In this document: piece by piece, positions 20,627-27,340 of the stretch | How the letters are laid out: the number at the start of each line of letters is the position of its first letter | Position numbering within the stretch: position 1 is the first letter of the stretch | Source: Streptomyces nanshensis | GTDB taxonomy: Bacteria; Actinomycetota; Actinomycetes; Streptomycetales; Streptomycetaceae | DNA length: 38,909 nucleotides | Reading direction: 5' to 3' | NCBI RefSeq assembly: GCF_001751255.1 | Contig: NZ_LJGW01000248.1 | Coordinates: 1 to 38,909 of the forward strand | Position numbers and translations under genes: made by a program | The notes under the pieces: model-generated | The model's database searches: none | Told to the model about the DNA's origin: nothing | The model's input: the letters and a program-made list of their open reading frames with translations, nothing else

Positions 20627-20632
20627 AGACTA
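20627..20632 (-). promoter_or_regulatory. -10 element of a predicted leaderless dcd promoter
   Basis: On the minus strand TAGTCT (TANNNT) ends 6 bases before the dcd GTG. TTGGGC, 19 bases further upstream, is a weak -35 candidate. No Shine-Dalgarno sequence is present. Confidence 0.6.
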
Positions 20633-20722
20633 CGCGTACGGCGAGGGGCCGGCCCAATCGCACCGGCCCCGAACCCGCACGCCGCCCGGACTGTCCGTAC
20701 CGCCCGGGATGCCCGCACTACC

Positions 20723-20896
20723 TCAACGGTTCTCCGCGTCGGACCGCGGCAGGGGCACCGCCTGCCGCAGCCGCGCACAGCGCGGACACCTGAGCAACCG
20801 CCCCGGCCCGATGCGCCCGCTCCGCAGGTTCTGCATCGGGAACGTCGAGGTACTGAACACGTGCCCCTCAGCGCACTGAACGACGGTGGCCTCCAT
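20723..20896 (-). CDS. Small zinc-ribbon protein, 57 aa
   Basis: This short gene reads MEATVVQCAEGHVFSTSTF, then MQNLRSGRIGPGRLLRCPRCARLRQ, then an arginine-rich tail. Cys8-x3-His12 and Cys37-x2-Cys40 make a plausible zinc site. The pattern (VVQC.EGHVFST.SFPM, then RLLRCPRCARLR) recurs in small streptomycete proteins. GGGGAGAGGA precedes the ATG by about 4 bases. It is upstream of dcd on the same strand, separated by 102 bases that hold the dcd promoter. Its function is unknown; nucleic-acid or protein binding is a guess. Confidence 0.75.
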   Translation of the reverse strand: MEATVVQCAEGHVFSTSTFPMQNLRSGRIGPGRLLRCPRCARLRQAVPLPRSDAENR

Positions 20897-21043
20897 CGCG
20901 TCCTCTCCCCAAGTAGCTGATCAGCAACTGACCGACGAAAGCCACATTAGGGGATCCATCCGACACCCGACCGTCCGCCTCCCCCGACCCACGCTACGCC
21001 CCAACTCCCTTGCCCCGAGGGCCTCCACCCCTCACCGGAGCAG

Positions 21044-21076
21044 CAAAAAGACCCCTCGCCCTGTGCGGCGGGGGTC
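21044..21076 (-). terminator. Intrinsic terminator for minus-strand transcripts
   Basis: GACCCC(T)CGCC pairs with GGCGGGGGTC around a CTGTGC loop, and on the minus strand the stem is followed by CTTTTTGC. It would stop transcripts coming leftwards through the tRNA region, for example from the gene at 21368-22177. Confidence 0.75.
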
Positions 21077-21086
21077 ACGCATGCGG

Positions 21087-21092
21087 TAGAGT
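21087..21092 (+). promoter_or_regulatory. Probable -10 of the tRNA-Gly promoter
   Basis: TAGAGT matches the TANNNT -10 consensus and lies 34 bases before the tRNA 5' end. A -35 is not clear. Confidence 0.45.
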
Positions 21093-21126
21093 AACGGCGG
21101 CGAAGCCGACGATCGTACGGCTCTAC

Positions 21127-21200
21127 GCGGGTGTAGTTTAATGGTAGAACATGAGCTTCCCAAGCTCAGAGCGCGGGTTCGATTCCCGTCACCCGCTCCA
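21127..21200 (+). tRNA. tRNA-Gly (CCC anticodon)
   Basis: The full cloverleaf can be drawn. Acceptor arms are GCGGGTG / CACCCGC. The D arm contains GTTTAATGGTAGAAC and the anticodon stem is TGAGC/GCTCA. The 7-base loop TTCCCAA places CCC at 21159-21161. The T arm is GCGGG-TTCGATT-CCCGT, with one G-U pair. The discriminator T is followed by an encoded CCA (21198-21200). It reads the GGG glycine codon. Its 3' half is repeated, decayed, at 24991-25028. Confidence 0.96.
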
Positions 21201-21205
21201 AGACG

Positions 21206-21232
21206 AAGGCCCAGGTCGAAGACCTGGGCCTT
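21206..21232 (+). terminator. Intrinsic terminator after tRNA-Gly
   Basis: A perfect 12-bp stem (AAGGCCCAGGTC / GACCTGGGCCTT) with a GAA loop starts 6 bases after the tRNA CCA and is followed by GTTTGTTG. Confidence 0.9.
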
Positions 21233-21367
21233 GTTTGTTGTGCGGACTGTTCCGATGGTTCTAAGCGTCGCGTGCCAAGATCAGCCATATCGTCAAAGGC
21301 GCACTTGTACTCACCCATTTCGAACACGGCAACCCAACTGAAAGTTGGTGAGATTACCTCACTTGCG

Positions 21368-22177
21368 TCAGTTCAGGCTTTCCGCCACCGACAGGTAATC
21401 GGTGTAGATCTGTGGTGAGCCGGAGAACGAAGCCAACTGCTTCCATTCCTCGTACATCTGCTTCGTGTCCCGATAGGCCTTGGCGAATGCAGCAGCCTCA
21501 GGAGTCGCGATGTCCGCATCAGGATAGAACGCATGGAGTGCCTCGAGGCTGGCAATCTCCATCAACACTACATACTGATCCAGCCGGTTTCCGCGCTCGC
21601 CTTTCAGCAGGCGGAATTTCCAGTCGGGATAGTCCTCGATGCGATGATGATTTTCAGCGATGAAGCTTTCGAAGGCATCTGCCCGGACGTCGGGGCGCAG
21701 CGCGAGATTGTGGATGCCGATCACCCGGGCGACAGGTTCTTCTCCTGGGCTGCGCTCCTGATAACGCGGACCATCGGCGACGGTGCTCTTCTTGTTTTCC
21801 GCCAGCAAGCGGTAGTCGGTATAGATCGTGGGCAATTCGCTGAATGTGGCGTATTCCCTCCATTCGCGGACAAGCTCCCGGGCCTCGCGACGATCGCGCC
21901 AGAACTGGCGTGCCAATTCTGTTTGATTTCCGTCAGCCGCCAGGTAGCGGTCGCGCTGCCCGGCGTCATCGATTTCGAACAGCATCATGTACTGGCCGGC
22001 TCGTTCGCCACGCAGGCCGCGCAGCAGCGTCCAGCGCCATCCGGGGTAGCAGGGTATGTGCACGCCTTTATGGCGAACAAAGGCTTCGAATTGCTCCGGC
22101 GTCACGCCGGCCTCGGTATCGATGGCGATGTAGTACAGACTGAAGACCGGCGCGTTCGACGTGGCATGGCGTGGCAT
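21368..22177 (-). CDS. Two-domain protein with internal duplication, likely foreign
   Basis: The product is 269 residues made of two similar halves. Half one (about 10-130) has FSLYYIAIDTE, WRWTLLRGLRGERAGQYMML and FSELPTIYTDYRLLAE. Half two (about 145-269) has VIGIHNLALRPD, WKFRLLKGERGNRLDQYVVL and FSGSPQIYTDYLSVAE. The pattern of short beta strands and helices suggests a duplicated ferredoxin-like (dimeric alpha/beta barrel, NIPSNAP- or EthD-like) fold, but that is a guess. G+C is visibly lower than in the neighbours, and codons such as TTT, GTT, AAA and ATA are used. GGAG sits 6 bases before the ATG. No signal peptide or catalytic motif is seen. I infer lateral acquisition, perhaps from a proteobacterium. 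Confidence 0.75.
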   Translation of the reverse strand: MPRHATSNAPVFSLYYIAIDTEAGVTPEQFEAFVRHKGVHIPCYPGWRWTLLRGLRGERAGQYMMLFEIDDAGQRDRYLAADGNQTELARQFWRDRREARELVREWREYATFSELPTIYTDYRLLAENKKSTVADGPRYQERSPGEEPVARVIGIHNLALRPDVRADAFESFIAENHHRIEDYPDWKFRLLKGERGNRLDQYVVLMEIASLEALHAFYPDADIATPEAAAFAKAYRDTKQMYEEWKQLASFSGSPQIYTDYLSVAESLN

Positions 22178-22543
22178 TCAATGCTCCATGGATCTCGACT
22201 GCTACTGGGCGAATCTGCTCGTCTAAGTCGTATTTGGTTGTTCCGAAGCTCGACAACAAGTCAAGCGCACCCGACATGTTGCCCGAGCAGCGTTGGGGCC
22301 GGTCACCATTCGACCGGGCTCCTTGTCTGACATTGCCGCTGCTCAACCCACACCTCCGCCCTGCGGCTCAGGATAGCCCTGAGGAGCGACTCAACACTGC
22401 GCGGTCTCACCGCCTGAAGAACTGTCAGCACCCTTGTTGTCCTCTTCTTGGAGCGCACCCGGGCGTTGGGCAGTCCCCGGTGAACGAACGAGGGGTCGGG
22501 CGCGTGAAGTACGTGCCCGACCCCTGGCCGCGTCCATGGCGGC
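22178..22543. other. Gene-free, lower-G+C stretch inside the putative island
   Basis: About 370 bases between the duplicated-domain gene and the carboxypeptidase stop. Frames on both strands are short, without ribosome-binding sites or recognisable motifs. Base composition resembles the foreign gene up to about 22450 and then rises. It may contain mobile-element debris, but I cannot identify any transposase fragment or terminal repeats. Confidence 0.35.
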
Positions 22544-23887
22544 TTACTTGTCCTTGCAGTACTTGTCTTCCTTGCCGATGGACCGGTACATGCAGTCGGC
22601 GTTCTCGATCAACTGCAGCACCGCGTCCCGGTTGCGGCTCGTCTCGCGCTCGATGACCTCGTCGGGCGGGTAGAAGCCGCCGTCGCCGCTGTCCGTCGGA
22701 TACATCTCGAAGGTGTAGGCGAAGACCTTCTGGTCACCCCACAGCCAGTCGTCGATCGCTCCGTCCGTGATGTAGAGGTCGCTGGACTGCTCGGCGGTGT
22801 ATCCGTTGCTCTGACCCATCTTCTTGCCCACGGCCTCGAATGCGTCGTGGTCGTCCTGGGTGAGGCCCTCGGCGGTGTTGTCGTCGGTCCACCCGTAGGG
22901 CCAGAGCACCAGTTCGCTGTAGGTGTGGAAGTCGATGGCCGCCTTGAGTTGCTGCTTGCCTCCGACCACCCGGGAGCGTGCGAAGTCGGCGACGACCTTC
23001 ACCTCCGGTGCGGACTCGCCGGACTTGCCTCGGTAGGTCTCGTCGCCGGGATCGTCCGAAGAGCCGCCGCAGCAGCCGAACTTGAAGTCCCAGTTGCGAT
23101 TCAGGTCCGTGCCCACTTGATCGGAACCGGAGTTGGGCTGCCGGTTCTTGCGCCAGCTCTCGTAGGAACCGGACTTGATGTCGTACTCGCCGCCGTCCGG
23201 ATTGAGGTCGGGGACGATCCAGATCTCGCGGCCGTCCACGGCTTTCTTTATCCGCTCGTCCGAGTCGTAGTCCTCGCCGAACTCACGCATCAGGTAGAGC
23301 GCCATCTCGACGGTCAAGTGCTCGCGGGCGTGCTGGTGGTGAGTGAAGAGGACTTCGGGCTCGTCCTCGTCCTTCTTGACGTTGTCACTGATCTTGACGG
23401 CGATGAGGTCCCGGTCCTCGTGGGACTTGCCGATGACCTTCTTGCTCATGATCTCGGGGTTCTGCTCGATGCGCTTGTCGATCTCTTTCATCGCTTCGGC
23501 GTAGGTGTGATAGCCGGAGTCCTCGGGCGGGAAGTCGCCGGGCTTGCGGGCCTGTCCGCCTGTACGGGCAGGGGGCCCGCTCAGCTTCTTCAGCTTGTGC
23601 CCGAGCTTGCGCAACTTGCCGGCCTGGGCCGAGTCGGCGCTGACGACCACGGAGTGATCGTGGACTTCGTCCAGGGAGACACCGGTGGCGGCGAGTGCCG
23701 TACGGTCGGCGACGCTGGAGGGCCCGTGGATCTCGTACTGCCTGATGTCCTTGTCCGCGGCCGTCTTGGACGGCGGGCCCGAGGGAGAGGCGGTGGCGTT
23801 CGCGGTGGCTATGAGCGCCCCCGTGAGAACCACCGCCAGCAGGGCGATGAGGGTTCTGGTCGGTTTTCGAGATATTCGAAGTCGCAT
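22544..23887 (-). CDS. Secreted M14-family zinc carboxypeptidase
   Basis: The product is 447 residues. A basic N-terminus and hydrophobic helix (about 11-30) form a Sec signal. A pro-region of roughly 90 residues follows (to about 120, including [17 protein letters not shown]), then the M14 catalytic domain. Zinc ligands are His186 and Glu189 in HQHAREH and His321 in [15 protein letters not shown]. Asn263-Arg264 in DLNRNW bind substrate, and Glu394 in YTFEMYP is the catalytic base. This is the carboxypeptidase T/streptomycete-carboxypeptidase type, made as a zymogen and exported to digest peptides. It lies inside the tRNA-flanked segment but has normal high-G+C composition. Confidence 0.93.
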   Translation of the reverse strand: MRLRISRKPTRTLIALLAVVLTGALIATANATASPSGPPSKTAADKDIRQYEIHGPSSVADRTALAATGVSLDEVHDHSVVVSADSAQAGKLRKLGHKLKKLSGPPARTGGQARKPGDFPPEDSGYHTYAEAMKEIDKRIEQNPEIMSKKVIGKSHEDRDLIAVKISDNVKKDEDEPEVLFTHHQHAREHLTVEMALYLMREFGEDYDSDERIKKAVDGREIWIVPDLNPDGGEYDIKSGSYESWRKNRQPNSGSDQVGTDLNRNWDFKFGCCGGSSDDPGDETYRGKSGESAPEVKVVADFARSRVVGGKQQLKAAIDFHTYSELVLWPYGWTDDNTAEGLTQDDHDAFEAVGKKMGQSNGYTAEQSSDLYITDGAIDDWLWGDQKVFAYTFEMYPTDSGDGGFYPPDEVIERETSRNRDAVLQLIENADCMYRSIGKEDKYCKDK

Positions 23888-23986
23888 TGCAGACTCCTGG
23901 ATTGGGAGGTGGGGGGTGCCCCGAAGCGCCCGGATGGCGTCCGCGCGCTTCAGGTCTGGCGATGCGTGTCGTGCGTAGATCCTGAC

Positions 23987-24052
23987 TCAGAACAAGCTGT
24001 GGAACAGCTTGTTGGGGGAACCGGCCATCGGGTCCTGGACCTTCTCGCTCAT
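23987..24052 (-). CDS. Possible 21-residue peptide coincident with a hairpin
   Basis: The frame runs from an ATG to a TGA and reads MSEKVQDPMAGS followed by PNKLFHSLF. There is no convincing ribosome-binding site. The last codons coincide with a perfect 10-bp hairpin with a 3-base loop (AACAAGCTGT-GGA-ACAGCTTGTT, 23991-24013). It lies between the methyltransferase and the carboxypeptidase, on their strand, so it may be a leader peptide, a remnant, or simply a hairpin read as codons. Confidence 0.25.
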   Translation of the reverse strand: MSEKVQDPMAGSPNKLFHSLF

Positions 24053-24087
24053 CTGTACCGGAACGCAGCGGCCCGTTGTCCGGAGTA

Positions 24088-24876
24088 TCAAGCCGGCTTG
24101 CGGCCCCAGGCGGTGATCATCGGTGCGAGCATCAGGTCCAGGTCGCCGTGGGCGAGATTCGCGAGATGCGTCTCGATCTCTTCGGGCGTCGCCAGTTCCG
24201 CGGCCAGGAGTCGGTCGCGGACGTGATGGACCGTGGCCGCCTCCAGGACCGTGCACGCGCGTGACGCGACGGGGAAGTAGGCCTCGGCCCCCACGTCCGT
24301 CAGGTCTGACTCACGCAGCAGCCGGGGCAGCGTGCGACCGTACGCGAGGTCCGCCCCGCGCTCGGCCATCAGCGTGCGCATCCGGGATCGCAGCCGGTTC
24401 GCCAGCACTTCGCCGGGGCCGCGTTCGTCCGGGCAGGCCAGTGGTTGCAGGGCTGGGTCCCCGTCCTCGATCACGAGCCATCCGCCCGGCCGGAGCGCAT
24501 CGATCATGACCCGCATCGCGGCCGCGCGATCCTTCAGGTGGACCAGGACCAGGCGGGCGTGGACCAGATCGAACGTCTCCGCCGGCGGTGGGTCGCCGAT
24601 CACGTCGTGCCGACGTACCTCGAGCGCGCCGCCGGCGGCAGGCTCCGCCCACGACACGTCGATGTCCGTGGCCAGCACCCGGCCGCCGGCCCCCACGCGC
24701 TCCGCCAGGCCGCGCGGCACCGAGACGCCGCCGGCGCCGACCTCCCAGCACCGCCATCCTTCACCGAGCCCGAGGTCGTCGAGGTGACGAAAGGTCCACG
24801 GGTCGAACAACTCGGCGAGCGCCGCGAACCGTTCGCCGGCCTCCGGGCGACTGTTGTCGAGCAGATAGCGGTTCAC
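24088..24876 (-). CDS. SAM-dependent methyltransferase (class I)
   Basis: The product is 262 residues with a Rossmann-fold methyltransferase core. Motif I is CWEVGAGGVSVPRGLAERVG (E-x-G-x-G-G), and GRVLATDID is the acidic ribose-binding strand. FDLVHARLVLVHL and ALRPGGWLVIEDGD are post-motifs typical of the UbiE/Methyltransf_25 small-molecule methylases. It starts at a GTG without a ribosome-binding site; CATACT ends 6 bases upstream and may be a -10, so a leaderless mRNA is possible. It sits at the right end of the tRNA-flanked segment, 115 bases from the repeat. The substrate is unknown. Confidence 0.85.
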   Translation of the reverse strand: MNRYLLDNSRPEAGERFAALAELFDPWTFRHLDDLGLGEGWRCWEVGAGGVSVPRGLAERVGAGGRVLATDIDVSWAEPAAGGALEVRRHDVIGDPPPAETFDLVHARLVLVHLKDRAAAMRVMIDALRPGGWLVIEDGDPALQPLACPDERGPGEVLANRLRSRMRTLMAERGADLAYGRTLPRLLRESDLTDVGAEAYFPVASRACTVLEAATVHHVRDRLLAAELATPEEIETHLANLAHGDLDLMLAPMITAWGRKPA

Positions 24877-24990
24877 TGCACCAGTATGACCCGGTCAACA
24901 GCAGTCCATCGAGGTCGGCAACCAGACCGACGTGACGGCGGATGCTCCCGGTCGGCGACTCAACTGCGCGTGCGGACGCGGTGGTTCCTA

Positions 24991-25028
24991 GCGCAGAGCG
25001 CGGGTTCGACTCCCCTCACCCGCTCTCA
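24991..25028 (+). repeat. Decayed direct repeat of the tRNA-Gly 3' half (attR-like)
   Basis: Positions 24991-25025 match tRNA-Gly positions 21164-21198 at 32 of 35 bases, covering the anticodon-stem 3' strand, the variable region, the T arm and most of the acceptor 3' strand. One change breaks the T stem (CCCGT to CCCCT), and an extra T replaces part of the CCA. The sequence upstream does not form an acceptor or anticodon arm, so this is not a working tRNA. Confidence 0.8.
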
Positions 25029-25099
25029 AGGTCTTGCACCAGCGCCGCACTTGAAGGCGCGTCGCCGTCCTTGTGCGCCGCCTTCTTCGGCTCGGAGAC

Positions 25100-25138
25100 G
25101 GGAAGAGGCCGCACCGCGATGCGGTACGGCCTCTTCCC
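25100..25138 (-). terminator. Long hairpin terminator after the glucanase-like gene
   Basis: GGGAAGAGGCCG pairs with CGGCCTCTTCCC, and within it ACCGC pairs with GCGGT around GAT, giving an almost continuous 18-bp stem with one mismatch. It lies 42 bases beyond the stop of the minus-strand gene ending at 25181. Confidence 0.88.
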
Positions 25139-25180
25139 TTGTGCCACCGGTCCGGGCGGCGCGGTCCGCCGCGGGCGGGG

Positions 25181-26980
25181 TCAGGGGAAGGACGTCACGG
25201 TGGACGGCTTCGTGTCCTCGCCCGAGGTGGGGTCGCCGGTCTTGTTGATCACGTGCTCGTACTGGCCCTTGCCGCCGAGGGAGACGACGCACAGGTTGTG
25301 CAGTTTGACGCCTTCCTTCTCCGGCGCCTCGAAACCGTGCCCCTGACGGATCTTCGGGTCCACGTTGTAGAAGCAGTAGCTGCCGAGGCCCCAGCCTTCG
25401 TGCGTGGTCACCTTGTCGTCGATGCGGTAACCGGCGAAGCCCTTGGTGTCGCCGTTCTGGATGGCCTCCTGGTTGGGAGCGTCGTACGCCTTCTCGTTCT
25501 GGAAGAAGATCGTCCGGCCTTTGTCGCCGTGCCAGTCGACGTCGTACTTGTTGAAGTGCTCGACGAACAGACCGGTCGCCAGCACGGAGTCGCCGTTGAC
25601 GCGGACGCCGTAGTCGGCCCGGTTGGTCTCCCAGCCGACGCCGTCACCGTGGTCGGCGCGCCAGACCCAGACGTGGTCGACGATGGTGTCGTTGCTGTTG
25701 ACGACCATGCTGGTGGTGGCCTTGCCGACGCCGGCGCCGCCGATCCGGACGAACACGTCCTGCACCGACGTCGGGTTGCCGGAGTGGTCCTTCGACGCGC
25801 CCTTGGGGCCGACTTCCAGGAGGGTCTCGGAGTTCTCCTTGCCGGCGTCGATGAGGATGCCGGCGAGCCGTACGCCGTCCACGTCGGCGACCTTCATGGC
25901 CGTGGCGCCGCCCTGGGGGACGAGGGTGGCGTAGCCGAGGCCGAGGACGACCGTGTTCTCCCGCTTGATCTCGACGGGCGCGTCGACCTTGTAGATGCCG
26001 GGCGTCAGCAGCAGATGCAGACCCTGCTCCAGGGCGGCGTTGAGCGTCTTCGCGTCGTCGTCGGGCTTGGCCACGTAGAACTTGTCCAGCGGCAGCGACT
26101 CGCCCTTCGGCGTCCCGCTGTCCCAGGTGGTGCCGCTGGACTCGGTGCGCTTGGCGGGGACGAAGACCTTGTAGTCCTTGCCGTCCAGGTAGAGGAAGGG
26201 CTTCTCGCGGGAGATCGGGGTGGTCTTGAGGACGGTGTAGGGCGGGTCCGGATACGACGCCGCCGGGGCGCCGTCGACCCCGGAGAAGACCATGTTCCAG
26301 ACGGCGTTCTTCCACTTGCCGACCGAACTGTCGCGTGTATACCACTGCTGCTGGGAGTACGGCCCGACTTCTCCGTCGATACGGCTGTCCGCGATGTAGC
26401 CGCCGCTGGCCCAACCGTAGCCGTCGGGGGCCAGGTTGAGGCCGCCCTTGACGTGCATCCGGCGGAACGGGGCGGCCTGGGAGACCGCCCACCGGTTGGT
26501 CCCGTTCTTGGGGACGAGGGCGAGGTTCTCCGCGGAACGCCAGAAGTTCTGCGTCGCGTTGCCGTCGAACCAGCCGGCGTCGACCGTCACGTCACCGTTG
26601 ATGGTCGTGTCGTCGGGCGACAGGCCGAGGCCCATGATCGAGGTGTAGAAGCCGAGTTGAGCGTTGAGGCCGCTGTACTTGCCCGGCTTGAAGAGAAGTG
26701 CGTACCTCCCCTCGTCGAACTGGGCCTTCTCCTGCTTCTTGAATATCTCGTCGAGCTTGTCCTGAATCCCGGCCGTGTCCGGGTCGAAGACCAGCACGTT
26801 CGGGCCGAGGTCGCCGCCGCCGGGAAGTTTCTTGGCTGCGGGCGCGCCTGACGCCAGGGACGGGAGCGTCGCCGCGAGCCCCGCGGCGGCGGGGACCGCG
26901 ACGGCCGCCGCTCCGAGAACCTTGCGACGTGAAGGCCCCGAAGAGGGGCCGTCGTTGGCGTCTGTGGGGGGATTGGGCAT
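25181..26980 (-). CDS. Tat-exported GH55-like (SacteLam55A-type) beta-helix glucanase
   Basis: The product is 599 residues. SRRKVLGAAAVAVPAAAGLA (from residue 17) is a twin-arginine signal. The mature part matches the streptomycete GH55/laminarinase family: GPNVLVFDPDTAGIQ, YALLFKPGKYSGLNAQLGFY, WAVSQAAPFRRMHVKG, GVDGAPA, the second-domain start KPFLYLDGKDYKVFVPAKR, and RIGGAGVGKATTSMVVNS. It ends with WRADHGDGVGW and the acid-bearing THEGWGLGSYCF. GH55 enzymes are twin beta-helix exo-beta-1,3-glucanases acting on fungal walls; homologues are often labelled 'coagulation factor 5/8-type' or 'adenylyl cyclase'. AGGAGAG precedes the ATG. Whether this paralogue is catalytically active is not certain. 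Confidence 0.82.
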   Translation of the reverse strand: MPNPPTDANDGPSSGPSRRKVLGAAAVAVPAAAGLAATLPSLASGAPAAKKLPGGGDLGPNVLVFDPDTAGIQDKLDEIFKKQEKAQFDEGRYALLFKPGKYSGLNAQLGFYTSIMGLGLSPDDTTINGDVTVDAGWFDGNATQNFWRSAENLALVPKNGTNRWAVSQAAPFRRMHVKGGLNLAPDGYGWASGGYIADSRIDGEVGPYSQQQWYTRDSSVGKWKNAVWNMVFSGVDGAPAASYPDPPYTVLKTTPISREKPFLYLDGKDYKVFVPAKRTESSGTTWDSGTPKGESLPLDKFYVAKPDDDAKTLNAALEQGLHLLLTPGIYKVDAPVEIKRENTVVLGLGYATLVPQGGATAMKVADVDGVRLAGILIDAGKENSETLLEVGPKGASKDHSGNPTSVQDVFVRIGGAGVGKATTSMVVNSNDTIVDHVWVWRADHGDGVGWETNRADYGVRVNGDSVLATGLFVEHFNKYDVDWHGDKGRTIFFQNEKAYDAPNQEAIQNGDTKGFAGYRIDDKVTTHEGWGLGSYCFYNVDPKIRQGHGFEAPEKEGVKLHNLCVVSLGGKGQYEHVINKTGDPTSGEDTKPSTVTSFP

Positions 26981-27020
26981 GGGGCTCTCCTAGTTCAGAG
27001 AGTGAACGATGGTGGGGGAT

Positions 27021-27032
27021 GAGAGCGCTCTC
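27021..27032. promoter_or_regulatory. CebR/LacI-type operator palindrome
   Basis: GAGAGCGCTCTC is a perfect 12-bp palindrome 40 bases upstream of the glucanase ATG, flanked as T(GAGAGCGCTCTC)T. It differs at one position per half from the core of the Streptomyces CebR operator TGGGAGCGCTCCCA. Sugar-responsive control by a LacI-family repressor is inferred. Confidence 0.65.
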
Positions 27033-27340
27033 TTGCCCGGCTCATGTTCATGGTGTGTGCACAGGGCGTCAAGTGATCCGGGCTACACCCCAGGAATTCC
27101 AGCCGAAGCGCGTCAAGTGGGGCTTCAAAGGTGGTGATGGGCAGGTATACACCGCTAGTTGGTGGTTCGGCGTAGGGGGAATTGCCCCAGAGATGCTGGA
27201 ATGCGCGAACGCGGCGCTGAGGAGGCGCAGTTCTGGGGAGTGCCGGTGTCTCAGACTCTTGTGGGCGGGCCTGGCCCGGGCGAGCACCGCCCCGGTGCGG
27301 TGCAGCATGCGCAAGGTCGTGGACGGCGGCCCGAGTCCGG
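27033..27340. other. Promoter region and gene-free stretch upstream of the glucanase
   Basis: About 300 bases between the operator and the stop of the lipoprotein gene. G+C dips around 27100-27240. A + frame here reads VKWGFKGGDGQVYTASWW and then GVGGIAPEMLECANAALRRR, without a start or a ribosome-binding site. I cannot tie it to any family; it may be a gene remnant or noise. Confidence 0.35.

Larger units (their letters stand above)
21164..25030. mobile_element. Putative decayed genomic island in tRNA-Gly
   Basis: The segment is bounded by the tRNA-Gly 3' half (21164-21198) and a direct repeat of it at 24991-25025, matching at 32 of 35 positions. It contains a gene with markedly lower G+C and foreign-looking codons (21368-22177), a gene-poor stretch, a secreted carboxypeptidase and a methyltransferase. 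No integrase, excisionase or replication gene is present. An alternative is that the right copy is a degenerate duplicate tRNA rather than an att site; the T stem there has lost a pair. The M14 and methyltransferase genes have normal streptomycete composition, so only part of the segment may be foreign. Confidence 0.5.

Noticed and set aside
22847..24226. 459-residue + frame opposite the carboxypeptidase
   Set aside because: Antisense shadow with no start signal; the minus strand has all M14 catalytic residues.
24955..25028. Second functional tRNA-Gly
   Set aside because: Only the 3' half is recognisable; acceptor and anticodon arms are missing and the T stem is broken.
25073..26851. 592-residue + frame opposite the GH55-like gene
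   Set aside because: Antisense shadow; the minus strand has a Tat signal, a ribosome-binding site and family motifs.
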